Shown piece after piece: positions 35,095 to 44,301 of a stretch of DNA of 57,995 nucleotides. This stretch comes from Terriglobales bacterium (GTDB lineage: Bacteria > Acidobacteriota > Terriglobia > Bryobacterales > Bryobacteraceae), in NCBI GenBank assembly GCA_027485675.1, contig JAIXQP010000001.1, forward strand, positions 1 to 57,995, read 5' to 3'. Under the pieces are notes generated by a model, which saw only the letters and a list, made by a program, of their open reading frames with translations, did not search any database and was not told the DNA's origin. Every line of letters starts with the position of its first letter. Position 1 is the first letter of the stretch. Position numbers and translations under genes: made by a program.

Positions 35095-37052
35095 AAGGCC
35101 GGCCGGGCGCGCTTGAAGGGCTCCTTGAGATACTTGGCGGCCTCTTCTTGCGCGTTCTGGGTGTTGTCCTTGGTGCGGATCGCCAGGTTGTACTCGTTCA
35201 CGGCGCGTTCCCGCTGCCCCGTAATGTCGAAGATCTTGCCCAGGTTGATGTGGCCCCACACCTCGGTCCACTTGGGCTCCAGATCGCCGTTCAGCGACTC
35301 GCGGAACTCATTCGCCGCCGACTGATAGTTGTTCTGCAGGAAGAACACTTCCCCCACGCGATAGTGCGCGAGCGAACTGTTCCGCGCCACTTCGAGCGCC
35401 TTCGTATACTCTTTCAGCGCCTCGCCGTACTCGCCGATCTCGGCGAACATTTCGCCCTTCCGAATGGACACCGCCACCCGCATCGTCCGGCTCATGCGCA
35501 GCAGCTTGTTGTTGACGTCGATCTCTACCCGCTTCGGCTTGCCGAAGGTTTCGAGGAGAAACTCGGACGAGGTGCCGGAGACGTCCACCACCTTCTCCTC
35601 CGGGTTGCCCTCGGTTTCAATCTTCAACGTTACCGGCATCCGGAACGTATCGAGATCCTGCGAGATCTTGCCCATAATCCGGAAGCCCTTCTGCGTCCGG
35701 TACACCGTATACTCCAGCTTGAACTCCGGCGCGCCGCTCGATTCAATCCATTGGATGAAGAAGTAACCGAGATCCTGCCCGGTCAATTGGCTCGCCACGT
35801 CCTTCAGCGCTTCGGTGGAGACGCTGCGTCCGGCGAACTTATCCGGCACCGTCTTCACGAGTTCAGTGAACTTCTCATCGCCCATCACGCTGCGGAGCAT
35901 GTGGTAGACGGCCGCGCCCTTGCCGGCCGTCGCCGCCCAATACTCGGGCGAGTAATCCTCAAACCGCGCGGCTTGAATCAGCGGCGGATTGTCCACCGTC
36001 ATCGCCTCCACATAGGTATCCCGCACCTCGCCTTCAAGCGCGCCCGGACCCTGCGACTGCTCCACCCAGAGCAGTTCGGCGTAGCGCGCCATGCCGTTCG
36101 TGATCCACAAGTGGTTCCGCGTCGCCGGCGAAGTCTGGATGCCCCACCACTGCCGGGCCAACTGGTTCACCAGCAGGCGCGCATTCGCCTGGCTGCCGAT
36201 CGCGCGGGGATTCAGAAAGAGCATGCCGGGAGCCGCGTAGCCGTTCGGCGCGCCGTCCTCGGTCTCAATCAGGCTGATCGCCGAGTACGGCGCCAGGCCG
36301 AAGATACCCGTGAGAAAGGACAGCACTTTGCCGGTCTCCTCGCCCCAGCTCTGCGCCGCCGCCGCGCCGCTCCGGAAGTAGGTCAGCGCCGTGACGCCCT
36401 GCTCGGCCACCGTCTTCGGTCCGCCCTGCACCACGGCGATGGAGCCGGCCAGGCTCGGCTTGGCGAAACTGCACACGGTCGTCTTCTTGCCGGCCGGCGC
36501 GGGGCCGGACGTCTCAATGCCCCCGGCGACCACGTTGAAGCCTTCGGGCACCGTAATCGCAAACTCCGCCGTGTAGCGGTCGGCCGTATACTCATTCACC
36601 GGGAACCAGCGCGCGGGATAGAGCAGGAAAGCGTATTCCGGCTTAATGGCGGCAAACTTCACGCCGTACACCGGTGACTCCTCCTGCCCGCTCAGCCGGC
36701 CCTCGTAGTTGACCACCACCTCCTGCTCGCTGCCCTTGGCCAGGATATCGGGAAAGGCGATGCGCAGTTGGAACTCCTGCAGATTCCGCGTCGGCGTCAG
36801 CGCCCGGCCCTGCCCATCCACCACCGACGTCACGTTCAGACTGTTATGCAGGTCGAACGCAATCGTCGTGATGCGGTCGTCCACCGGCTGAAACTTAATG
36901 CGGGCAGTCGCCTTCAGCGTCTGCGTGCGCGGGTCGACATCGGCCTTGATCTGATAGTTGACCACGTCGATTCGGGACCGTCCCCGCGCCTCCTGGCCGG
37001 AGAGGAGAGAGGCGAATAGACTGGCGGTGAGAATGGTCCCAACTATCTTCAT
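35091..37052 (-). CDS. Exported M1-peptidase-like protein with lost zinc site and C-terminal TPRs
   Basis: 653 residues, with a signal peptide (about 1-19). The middle of the protein has the order of M1 aminopeptidases (N-terminal beta domain, catalytic-like domain), but the zinc motif is gone: where M1 enzymes have HELAHQW there is NQLARQW (296-302), and the following Glu ligand in NEGFA is TNGMA (318-322). All three zinc ligands and the catalytic Glu are therefore replaced. Residues from about 545 form TPR-like helices (EIGEYGEALKEYTKALEVA, FFLQNNYQSAANEF). It probably binds proteins or peptides without cleaving them. It starts 2 bases after the lpxB stop, so they are likely cotranscribed. 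Confidence 0.8.
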   Translation of the reverse strand: MKIVGTILTASLFASLLSGQEARGRSRIDVVNYQIKADVDPRTQTLKATARIKFQPVDDRITTIAFDLHNSLNVTSVVDGQGRALTPTRNLQEFQLRIAFPDILAKGSEQEVVVNYEGRLSGQEESPVYGVKFAAIKPEYAFLLYPARWFPVNEYTADRYTAEFAITVPEGFNVVAGGIETSGPAPAGKKTTVCSFAKPSLAGSIAVVQGGPKTVAEQGVTALTYFRSGAAAAQSWGEETGKVLSFLTGIFGLAPYSAISLIETEDGAPNGYAAPGMLFLNPRAIGSQANARLLVNQLARQWWGIQTSPATRNHLWITNGMARYAELLWVEQSQGPGALEGEVRDTYVEAMTVDNPPLIQAARFEDYSPEYWAATAGKGAAVYHMLRSVMGDEKFTELVKTVPDKFAGRSVSTEALKDVASQLTGQDLGYFFIQWIESSGAPEFKLEYTVYRTQKGFRIMGKISQDLDTFRMPVTLKIETEGNPEEKVVDVSGTSSEFLLETFGKPKRVEIDVNNKLLRMSRTMRVAVSIRKGEMFAEIGEYGEALKEYTKALEVARNSSLAHYRVGEVFFLQNNYQSAANEFRESLNGDLEPKWTEVWGHINLGKIFDITGQRERAVNEYNLAIRTKDNTQNAQEEAAKYLKEPFKRARPAF

Positions 37053-37054
37053 GA

Positions 37055-38212
37055 TCAGGTTTCCTTCAAATAACGGGCAGCCAGAATCTTGGCCGCTTCA
37101 GCAAGAGGGTCGCTCTCCCGGCGAAGGGATTCGCGAATGGTAGCGAGCTCGGCGCGCATCTTGGCGAGCGCTCCGGGGGTTTCGAGTAAATCCAGGGCGG
37201 TGCGGGCCAAGTTAGGACCCGTTAACTCGCTCTGCATGAGTTCAGGCACCACCTGGCGCTCCGCCACCAAATTCACCATGGTGTAGAACGGAACGGACAC
37301 TAACAATTTACCCAGAAGCCAACTGACTTCGGTGACCCGGTAGAAGGTAACCATTGCCGTCCCCAGCAAGGCTGCTTCCATGGTCACCGTACCGCTGGCG
37401 GCCAAGGCGAGGTCGGCGTGGGCAATTGCATCCCAGGTATCTCCCTCAACGATTTGGATGGACAGCGCGGAAATGCGTTCCCTAAAAGTTGTAAACGAAC
37501 TGTTGCCCCGCGTTAAAAACCCCGTGGGCGTCGCCCAGACGAACTGCGTATACCCATGAGAACGCAGAATCTCCACCGCATCGAGCACCGCCGGCAGATG
37601 CCGCCGCGCCTCGCCCACCCGGCTGCCCGGCAGCAACACGAGAATTGGCTTCGTTTCGTCAAGCTGATGCCGGGCGCAGTATTCGGCGCGGGACCAGCGC
37701 GGCGCCGCGCTCCACGCCAGCGGATGGCCGATAAAGTCCACGGCCACGCCCCGCGCGGCGAACCACGCCTGCTCAAACGGGAAAATCGAGAGAATGCTCG
37801 CCAGGTCCCGCCGCATCTGCTTCACCCGGCCCGAACGCCACGCCCAAACCTGCGGCGCCACCAGGTACACCACCGGAATCCCCAACCGTTTCAACTTCTT
37901 GGCCACGCGCAGGTTAAAGTCCGGGCTGTCGGTAAGGATCGCCAGCGCCGGCCTCCGCTCCCGCGCGGCGGCCACCAGTTTCCGGAATTCGCCATAGATG
38001 CGCGGAATATGCCCGACCACCTCCACCAGCCCCACCACGGCCAGCGCCTCGGCATCCACCACCGGCTCCACGCCCACGGCGCGCATCTTCGGCCCCGCGC
38101 AGCCGTAGAACCGGAGCCCGGGCGCCAGTTTCCGCAACTCTTCCACCAGCCGGGAGGCGTACATATCCCCAGACGCCTCGCCCGCCGATATCAAAATGTC
38201 CACAGGTGGCAA
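37055..38212 (-). CDS. lpxB: Lipid-A-disaccharide synthase (LpxB)
   Basis: 385-residue peripheral membrane GT19 that condenses UDP-2,3-diacyl-GlcN with lipid X to form the lipid A disaccharide. ILISAGEASGDMYASRL at the N-terminus, TDSPDFNLRVAKK, YLVAPQVWAWRSGRVKQM, GHPL, VLLPGSRVGEARRHLP, and LALAASGTVTMEAALLG are family hallmarks. It shows that the organism makes lipid A. It is not beside lpxA, lpxD or fabZ, the usual partners; instead it is followed by the M1-like gene and divergent from an unknown gene 45 bp away. Confidence 0.96.
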   Translation of the reverse strand: MPPVDILISAGEASGDMYASRLVEELRKLAPGLRFYGCAGPKMRAVGVEPVVDAEALAVVGLVEVVGHIPRIYGEFRKLVAAARERRPALAILTDSPDFNLRVAKKLKRLGIPVVYLVAPQVWAWRSGRVKQMRRDLASILSIFPFEQAWFAARGVAVDFIGHPLAWSAAPRWSRAEYCARHQLDETKPILVLLPGSRVGEARRHLPAVLDAVEILRSHGYTQFVWATPTGFLTRGNSSFTTFRERISALSIQIVEGDTWDAIAHADLALAASGTVTMEAALLGTAMVTFYRVTEVSWLLGKLLVSVPFYTMVNLVAERQVVPELMQSELTGPNLARTALDLLETPGALAKMRAELATIRESLRRESDPLAEAAKILAARYLKET

Positions 38213-38257
38213 AACCCCAGTCTAGCGCGAGCCTCTGTTACACTGAAGGTTCAGTCG

Positions 38258-39067
38258 ATGCCGTCTTCCTCCGACCTGGCCCTAGAGTCTGCGGCCAAAC
38301 TTCACCTGGGTGAGTTCGCCGAAAGGTTCCGCCCGGAGAGCCTGCCGCTGGGTGATACCTTCAGCTATTTCGTCGCCGCGGTACCGGTCGGCGAAGAAGA
38401 TATGCGGGAGTATCTGGAGGAGCCGGTCGAAGCGCTCCCCGCCATCGTCCGCACCGCCCTCCCCAAGCTGCTCGTGCTGCTCGTGCCCTACCTCGAACGG
38501 CCCGCCGCCCCGGGGAAGCACAAAACCGCCCGGCAGACCTTTCTGCCCCAGGATTCCCTCGTCGTCATCGACCCGCCCGATGAAAAAGTCCGCCTGACCC
38601 TCGCCTATGTCCCGTCGACTGCCGACGGCCAGCCCGGTATCCTCGCCTTCGGCGTCAAGGACATCGACATGAGCGAGTATCATTTTCATTTGTTCAACGC
38701 GCTCTCCCGCGCCGCCTTCGACCGGCTGCCCGAAGCCGCCTTTAGCGGCTACATGGACCTCCTCCGCGCCGAACTGAAGGCCCGCGTCCACGGCGAAGTC
38801 GACCAGTTGAGCTGGGCCGCCAAGCAGAACCTGCTCAACAAACAGGCCTCCTTCCGCGGCGAAACCAAGCTGTTCCGCGAATACGCCCGCGAATCCTTCT
38901 TCGATACCCTGACGCTCTATCTCCACGGCCTCTGTTGCGACATCGACGTCGAACCCGGCCCGCGGCAGATCGCCAGCCGCCACCTGCGGAAACGGCTCGA
39001 ATATCTCCGGGCGCAGTTCCCGCCGCCCGAAGGGTATGCGGTTTTCCCTGAAGAGCTTAAGAATTAA
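38258..39067 (+). CDS. Conserved-looking protein of unknown function
   Basis: 269 residues from ATG 38258. No signal peptide or membrane helix, a mixed alpha/beta composition, and no motif I recognise. Visible segments include LLVPYLERPAAPG, YHFHLFNALSRAAFDRLPE and LYLHGLCCDIDVEPGPRQ. The coding quality and start spacing look real. It is divergent from lpxB, 45 bp between starts. Confidence 0.7.
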   Translation: MPSSSDLALESAAKLHLGEFAERFRPESLPLGDTFSYFVAAVPVGEEDMREYLEEPVEALPAIVRTALPKLLVLLVPYLERPAAPGKHKTARQTFLPQDSLVVIDPPDEKVRLTLAYVPSTADGQPGILAFGVKDIDMSEYHFHLFNALSRAAFDRLPEAAFSGYMDLLRAELKARVHGEVDQLSWAAKQNLLNKQASFRGETKLFREYARESFFDTLTLYLHGLCCDIDVEPGPRQIASRHLRKRLEYLRAQFPPPEGYAVFPEELKN

Positions 39068-39108
39068 CTGATCTCCCGTTCGGGCCATCGACCGTCGATG
39101 GACACTCT

Positions 39109-40791
39109 GTGCGGTGGCTCTCGATCTTCTGGCTGGCTTCGGTGCTGTGGGGCGCTCCCACCATCAAAGTAACCCCGGCCGCTTTATCGTTCAGCTTCGT
39201 GCAGGGGGTCGGGCTCCCTACTGCCTCGCAGACACTCTCGGTAGCCGCGGTGGCCAATGGTCAGGTCGTCCCCTTCGCCGTGCAGCCGGTCTCCAGCCCC
39301 TGGTTGACGGTCACGCCGGAAAGCGGCCGGACGACGCTCGTCATCCGGGTGACGGTGAACGTCACGTCGATGATCGTCGGCACGTATAGCGATCAGGTGG
39401 TCATCGCCCCGGTGGAAGGCGCCAACCGGGAGCCTGTTACCGTTCCCGTCACCGTAACCCTGCAGTCGCCGCCGAGCAACATCGTGGTCTCGCCGGCGTC
39501 GCTCGATTTCGTCTCCCGCCTAGGCGACCCCACCGCCGTACCACCCCAGCCGGTGTTCCTCAGCTCCACTGGGGGCCTGCTCCCCTTCAGTGTCTCCACC
39601 AGGGGCACGGCATGGCTGACGGCCACCCCGGTTACCGGCAATGTCTTCCCCGGCTTCCGCACCGAGGTACCGCTGACGGTGAACCCGGCCGGGTTGAGCC
39701 CCGGCGTCTATACCGGCACCGTGACCATCAACACCCCCACGGCGGTCACGAAAACCACGACGGTCAACGCCCGGCTCACCGTGCAGCCGGGGAATCCGCA
39801 GATCAGCTCCGTCTGGCCCGCCAGTCTGCCGGCCCAATCTCCCACCAGCCTCCTCACCGTCCGGGGCGTCCGCTTCTTTTCGGGAACCACCGCCCGGGTG
39901 AACAACGAGCCGGTGTTAACCGTCGTGCTGGGAGATAACGCCCTGCAGATCACGGTTCCCGCGAGCATGATGACGGAGTCGCGCGTCCTGCCCATCACGG
40001 TGACCAACCCCGGCGCCGGGGGCGGCGAGGCGAGCGGCAGTTTCATCACCACCCTGCCGGGACCCGTCATCCGCGGCATCGGCCACGCCGCCACCCAGAC
40101 GGCCTCCGCCGCGCCCGGTTCCCTGCTCGTCATCTACGGCCAGAACCTTGGCCCGGAGACGCTGGTCACCTTTGACCCGCTCCTGCCCCGCGTGCCCACC
40201 ACGTTGGGCGGTGTTGCCGTGGAACTGCAGGGCGAAGGCGCGCCCATCCTGTATGCCTGGAAAGACCAGATCTGTATCGCCATTCCCTACGGGCTCGAAG
40301 TGCAGCGGCCGTACATGATCCAGCTCACCTACGCCGGCCGCCGGTCCAACCTCTGGCCGCTCTTCCTCAGCCCCGCCGCGCCCGGCCTGTTTACCACGAC
40401 CGGGGCGGCCGCCGGTCCGGTCGCCGCCTACGCCTACGACGAAGAAAAGAAGGAGTACTTTCTGGTTACCGAAGCGGCGCCGGCATTGCGGGGTGGCTTC
40501 GCCGTCCTCTACGCGACCGGGGAAGGGATGCCCGTGCAGTCGACGGAGGCGGGCCGGCTGGATGGCGTCATCGCCCGGCAGGCGAGCAACCCGCATAGCC
40601 CGGTTACGGTCACCGTCGGCGGGGTGCCGGCGGAGGTGCATTACGCCGGAGCCAGTCCCGGCCTCCTTGTCGGCATCATCCAGATCAACATCCGCATCCC
40701 GCCCACCGTCACCCCGGGAAAAACCGTACCGGTAGCCATTCGTACTCGCGGCGTAACCAGCCCGGCCGGTCCCACCCTCAACGTCAAGTAA
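39109..40791 (+). CDS. Secreted beta-sandwich protein with TIGR03437-type C-terminal domain
   Basis: 560 residues from GTG 39109, with a short signal peptide (WLSIFWLASVLWGAP). Two BACON/Ig-like repeats come first (VSSPWLTVTPESGRTTL; GTAWLTATPVTGN), then an IPT/TIG-like domain (PQISSVWPASLPAQSPTSLLTVRGVRF), and a C-terminal domain with GSLLVIYGQNLGPETL, PTTLGGVAVELQGEGAPILYAWKDQI and FAVLYATGEGMP, characteristic of the TIGR03437 domain described from Solibacter usitatus. It is a likely surface or secreted adhesin-like protein. The stop is 3 bases from that of the convergent GT2 gene. Confidence 0.85.
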   Translation: MRWLSIFWLASVLWGAPTIKVTPAALSFSFVQGVGLPTASQTLSVAAVANGQVVPFAVQPVSSPWLTVTPESGRTTLVIRVTVNVTSMIVGTYSDQVVIAPVEGANREPVTVPVTVTLQSPPSNIVVSPASLDFVSRLGDPTAVPPQPVFLSSTGGLLPFSVSTRGTAWLTATPVTGNVFPGFRTEVPLTVNPAGLSPGVYTGTVTINTPTAVTKTTTVNARLTVQPGNPQISSVWPASLPAQSPTSLLTVRGVRFFSGTTARVNNEPVLTVVLGDNALQITVPASMMTESRVLPITVTNPGAGGGEASGSFITTLPGPVIRGIGHAATQTASAAPGSLLVIYGQNLGPETLVTFDPLLPRVPTTLGGVAVELQGEGAPILYAWKDQICIAIPYGLEVQRPYMIQLTYAGRRSNLWPLFLSPAAPGLFTTTGAAAGPVAAYAYDEEKKEYFLVTEAAPALRGGFAVLYATGEGMPVQSTEAGRLDGVIARQASNPHSPVTVTVGGVPAEVHYAGASPGLLVGIIQINIRIPPTVTPGKTVPVAIRTRGVTSPAGPTLNVK

Positions 40792-40794
40792 CCC

Positions 40795-41964
40795 CTACCG
40801 CACCGGTTCGATGCGCCGCATCTGCCAGGCGAGCCGCCGGCGGTCCGGGCCCAACCCCTGCTCTTCGGGGACCACATACTTCTCGGCATCAATCTGCAGG
40901 ACGCACGCCCGGCCTGGCCGCAGCGGCACCTCAATCGCGAAATCGCCAAACGGCGCATACTCCCGCGCGGCCATCTGCCCGTTCACCCGGATCCGCAGCT
41001 CCTGATCATCCAACGGCCGCGCCCAACCCGGAATCGTCCCGTGGATCACCGCCGCCCGGGCATATTCGGGTAGCATCCAATGCAGGCGGGTCGCCACCCA
41101 CTGGTCCGCGTACAACCCCTGCGAACGGAAACCCACCTCATCAATCTGCGCCCGGCAAACGTGGACGAACCGCTTGGCGACATACTCCCCCAAGCTCCCC
41201 GGAACGACCTTGCGAATCCGCTCCGCCCAGATCTTGTCGTAGGTATCGAGGCCATAGAACCACCAGCCCGGCGGACGCTTCTGCCCGCTGTGCTTTTCGA
41301 GCATCGCGGCCAGCTCGCGGAACCGCTTCTCTCCCCCGGCAAACGATTTCGCGGCCTCATACTCGCGGATGCAGCCGAACTTCTCCGGCACATAGGCCAA
41401 ACCAAAGCGCTTACCCAGCCGGATCAGCAGATCCCAATCCATCCCAAAGTGCAGCGACTCGTCCGCCCAGCCCACCGCCTCCACGCAATCGCGCCGGAAG
41501 AAGACCGACTGCTGCAGAATGTAATCCAGAACGAACGTCAGCTTCCACAGGTTGAACGGTTCGGTGAAGGGGAACTGCTGCCGCACGTTGCCGTCGTAGT
41601 CGATCTGAAAGCCTTCGCCATAGATCGCCCCTACCTCCGGGTTCGCCTCGCAGCCCGCCACCCCGTGCACAATCGCATCCGGCAGGTAGACGTCGTCCGA
41701 ATTCAACCACGCGACAATACTGCCCTTCGCCCGCTGAAATCCCTTGTTGATCGCATGGGTCTGCCCACGGTCTTTTTCAGAAATGAAGGTCAACCGGCTG
41801 CTGTACTCGGCTGCTACCGCCGCGGTGCTGTCCGTCGACCCCCCGTCCATAATGATGTACTCGACGTTGGGGTAACCCTGGCTCAGAACGCTCTCAATCG
41901 TCGCCCGGATGAAATGCCCCTGGTTGTACGACGGGGTAACGATGGTGACAAGGGGCCCGGTCAC
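40795..41964 (-). CDS. Family 2 glycosyltransferase with C-terminal beta domain
   Basis: 389 residues from GTG 41964. The GT-A domain has TIVTPSYNQGHFIRATIESVL, YIIMDGGSTDSTAAV, a SEKDRGQTHAINKG, SIVAWLNSDDVYLP (DxD-like), and FRRDCVEAVGWADESL with MDWDLLIRLGKRFG. A C-terminal part from about 310 (DDQELRIRVNGQMAA) resembles the end of the neighbouring protein at 41961-44285 and may bind carbohydrate. Its GTG overlaps the upstream gene's TGA, so it is the last gene of the five-gene glycan operon. Confidence 0.9.
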   Translation of the reverse strand: MTGPLVTIVTPSYNQGHFIRATIESVLSQGYPNVEYIIMDGGSTDSTAAVAAEYSSRLTFISEKDRGQTHAINKGFQRAKGSIVAWLNSDDVYLPDAIVHGVAGCEANPEVGAIYGEGFQIDYDGNVRQQFPFTEPFNLWKLTFVLDYILQQSVFFRRDCVEAVGWADESLHFGMDWDLLIRLGKRFGLAYVPEKFGCIREYEAAKSFAGGEKRFRELAAMLEKHSGQKRPPGWWFYGLDTYDKIWAERIRKVVPGSLGEYVAKRFVHVCRAQIDEVGFRSQGLYADQWVATRLHWMLPEYARAAVIHGTIPGWARPLDDQELRIRVNGQMAAREYAPFGDFAIEVPLRPGRACVLQIDAEKYVVPEEQGLGPDRRRLAWQMRRIEPVR

Positions 41965-44285
41965 TGCCCCGCTCTCACCGGCTCAAACCGGATCGCATCC
42001 ACTACGCACCCCAACTGCCGGTAGTCCCCGTTCTCTTTGGGCCGCCAGGTCCGGCTGGTGCTGATCTCCAGCTTACAGGTCTTGCCCCGGTGCTCCGCCG
42101 CCACCGGCGCCGCGAAGGCGTACTCGCCCGGGGCGACCTCCTGCCGCTGGATGGTCTTGCCGTCCAGCTTCACCGTCACCGTCAACGGCCCACCCGGCGC
42201 CCAGTGTTTCCCGCTCACCTGAAGACTGGTGGCATTCCCCGGAACCGCCTGCTCCGACTGCCAGGCGCCGGAAATCCAACCGTCCTCCCACCGGCCGGCG
42301 AATTTCCGCCCGAACCCGGTCATCTCCTGCCATTCCGCCAGGAAGCGCTTCCGCTGCCCCGGGTTGTGATAGAGCCCCAACGCCAGACTCAGCGCGTAGG
42401 AGGTCATCGACGGCTTCGACCGGTCAAAATACTGATCTTTCCGGTCCAGCAGATAGCAGGCGTAGCCGTTGATCCACTCATACGGCGCATACCGGAACTG
42501 CGTCTTCACCGTGCTCAGGATCTCCTGGTAAACGAGGCGCCGCTTCGACAACGTCTTGTTGTCCATGTGCATCCGGCTCGTCGCCAGAAACTCGTCGACC
42601 TTCCGCACCCCGTAGCGCTTGGCAATCCGGATCCACAACTCGTAGTCGAGCGCGAAGTGCATGTCCACGTTCATCATGCCGGCGTTCTCGAACGCTTCCC
42701 GCAGCATGAACGCCGCCGGCTGGCAGATGTAGCACTGGTTATTCAGCGTCCGCAGGTCGAACGGCTGGGTCGGATACGGCGCAATGATCTCGCCGTCGAG
42801 CTTCACATGGTACGCTTCGCCATAGATCAACCCCACCCCGGGGTTTGCCTTGAAGTGCTTGGCAATCGTGCTCAGCGCGCCCGGCAAATAGGTATCGTCC
42901 GAATTGAGGAACGTGAAGATCTCGCCCTTGGTGGCGTGAAACCCTTTATTCACGGCGTCCGCCTGGCCCCGGTCCTTCTCGGAAGCCCACCGGAACCGGT
43001 CGCCGTACTTCTGCAGGATCTCCACCGAGCCATCCTTCGACCCCGCGTCCATCACCACGTAATCCACGTGCGGATAATCCTGAGAAAGGACGCTTTCAAT
43101 CGTCTCTTCGAGGAAGTGCGCCATGTTGTAGGTGGGCGTCACGATCCCGATCACCGGCCAGGATTCCACCTGAATCGAAGAATGCTTCCGGTAGCCGGGG
43201 CTGGTGATGTCGGCAAACGCCTGCTCGGTCAGTTGAACCGCCTGCTCCCAGGAGAACAGCTTCACGCGCTCCCGGCCCTTGGCCACCAGCTCCTGCCGCA
43301 GCGCCGGGTCCCTAACTAGCCGCAGGACACCTTCGGCGATGCTCGCCGGGTTCAGCGGGTCCACCAGCACGGCCGCGTCCCCGGCCACTTCCACGCAACT
43401 GCCCGCGTTCGAGGTAATGGCGGGGCAGCCGCAATAGAACGCCTCCAGCAGCGGAATCCCGAATCCTTCGAACTTCGTCGCAAACAACAGCCCGAGAGCA
43501 TGCTGGTAGATCTCGGGAATCAACGCCTTATCGACGTAACCCAACATCCGGACGGAGTCCCCCAGGCCAAGGCTCTGAATCTCCTTCTCCACCCGTCCGA
43601 AATCGGCCGGCGAGCCGCTCAGTACCAGTTGCAGATCGCGCACGCCCGCGTCGACCACTTGCCGCAAGGCCCGCAAAACGTTGGAGTGGTTCTTATGCGG
43701 CCAGAAGTTCGCCGGGAAGTACAGATACCGCTCCGGCAGGCGGAGCGCCGCAAACCCCGGGGTCGGCGCCGCAGGCAGCGGCCGTTTGAACTCGGCGTCC
43801 GCATCGAGGTGGATCACGCGGATCTTGTCCGGGTTCACCCGGAACTTCTCGACAATCGTCGCCTTGGCGTGTTCGCTCAGGGTGAAGAGCACGTCGCAAT
43901 TCAGTGCCGTGGGGCCATAGGTTTGGCGCCGCCACTGCAGCACCCCGGCGTCAAAAAACTCCGGGAAGAACTCGTGCTGCACGTCCGGCATCATCACGGC
44001 GCTCGGCTGCTCAACCACCAGCGGTTCGAGCACCAGCAACGGGCAGTAGTAAAGGTCGAAACCGCCGGCCCGCACGGCGTCGGCGATGGTCTCCTCCCCC
44101 CGCTCATGGGTAATCCCCATAATCGTCGCGGTCGGGGCAAACTCGCGGACGTGTTCGACCTCTTCCTCGTGGACCCAGATGCGGAGCTGATGATGGGACA
44201 ACCCGCGCAGCACGTTGCGCAGATAGTTTTCCATTCCGCCAATCTTGCCCTTGTAATATTGGCGAAGATTGACGTCTATTTTCAT
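41961..44285 (-). CDS. Two-domain glycosyltransferase (GT4 followed by GT2) with C-terminal beta domain
   Basis: 774 residues from ATG 44285 (MKIDVNLRQYYKGKIGGMENY). Residues of about 1-375 are GT4: GKIGGMENYLRNVL, FFPEFF, YLYFPANFWPHKNH, VRMLGYVDKALIPEIYQHA, FEGFGIPLLEAFYCGCPAITSN with the E-x7-E pattern. From about 385 GT2 begins with PVIGIVTPTYNMAHFLEETIESVLSQ, then VDYVVMDAGSKDGSVEIL, IFTFLNSDDTYLPGA and SRMHMDNKTLSKRR, which is shared with the GT2 at 29950. A beta domain ends the protein. It would add two sugars in turn. Starts 16 bases after the preceding gene and overlaps the following GT2. Confidence 0.92.
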   Translation of the reverse strand: MKIDVNLRQYYKGKIGGMENYLRNVLRGLSHHQLRIWVHEEEVEHVREFAPTATIMGITHERGEETIADAVRAGGFDLYYCPLLVLEPLVVEQPSAVMMPDVQHEFFPEFFDAGVLQWRRQTYGPTALNCDVLFTLSEHAKATIVEKFRVNPDKIRVIHLDADAEFKRPLPAAPTPGFAALRLPERYLYFPANFWPHKNHSNVLRALRQVVDAGVRDLQLVLSGSPADFGRVEKEIQSLGLGDSVRMLGYVDKALIPEIYQHALGLLFATKFEGFGIPLLEAFYCGCPAITSNAGSCVEVAGDAAVLVDPLNPASIAEGVLRLVRDPALRQELVAKGRERVKLFSWEQAVQLTEQAFADITSPGYRKHSSIQVESWPVIGIVTPTYNMAHFLEETIESVLSQDYPHVDYVVMDAGSKDGSVEILQKYGDRFRWASEKDRGQADAVNKGFHATKGEIFTFLNSDDTYLPGALSTIAKHFKANPGVGLIYGEAYHVKLDGEIIAPYPTQPFDLRTLNNQCYICQPAAFMLREAFENAGMMNVDMHFALDYELWIRIAKRYGVRKVDEFLATSRMHMDNKTLSKRRLVYQEILSTVKTQFRYAPYEWINGYACYLLDRKDQYFDRSKPSMTSYALSLALGLYHNPGQRKRFLAEWQEMTGFGRKFAGRWEDGWISGAWQSEQAVPGNATSLQVSGKHWAPGGPLTVTVKLDGKTIQRQEVAPGEYAFAAPVAAEHRGKTCKLEISTSRTWRPKENGDYRQLGCVVDAIRFEPVRAGQ

Positions 44286-44301
44286 AGGTTTGCCCAAGAC
44301 T

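Noticed and set aside
37556-38257. Extension of the unknown gene at 38258 upstream to 37556
   Set aside because: The extension is Arg/His-rich antisense of lpxB; ATG 38258 gives a normal composition.
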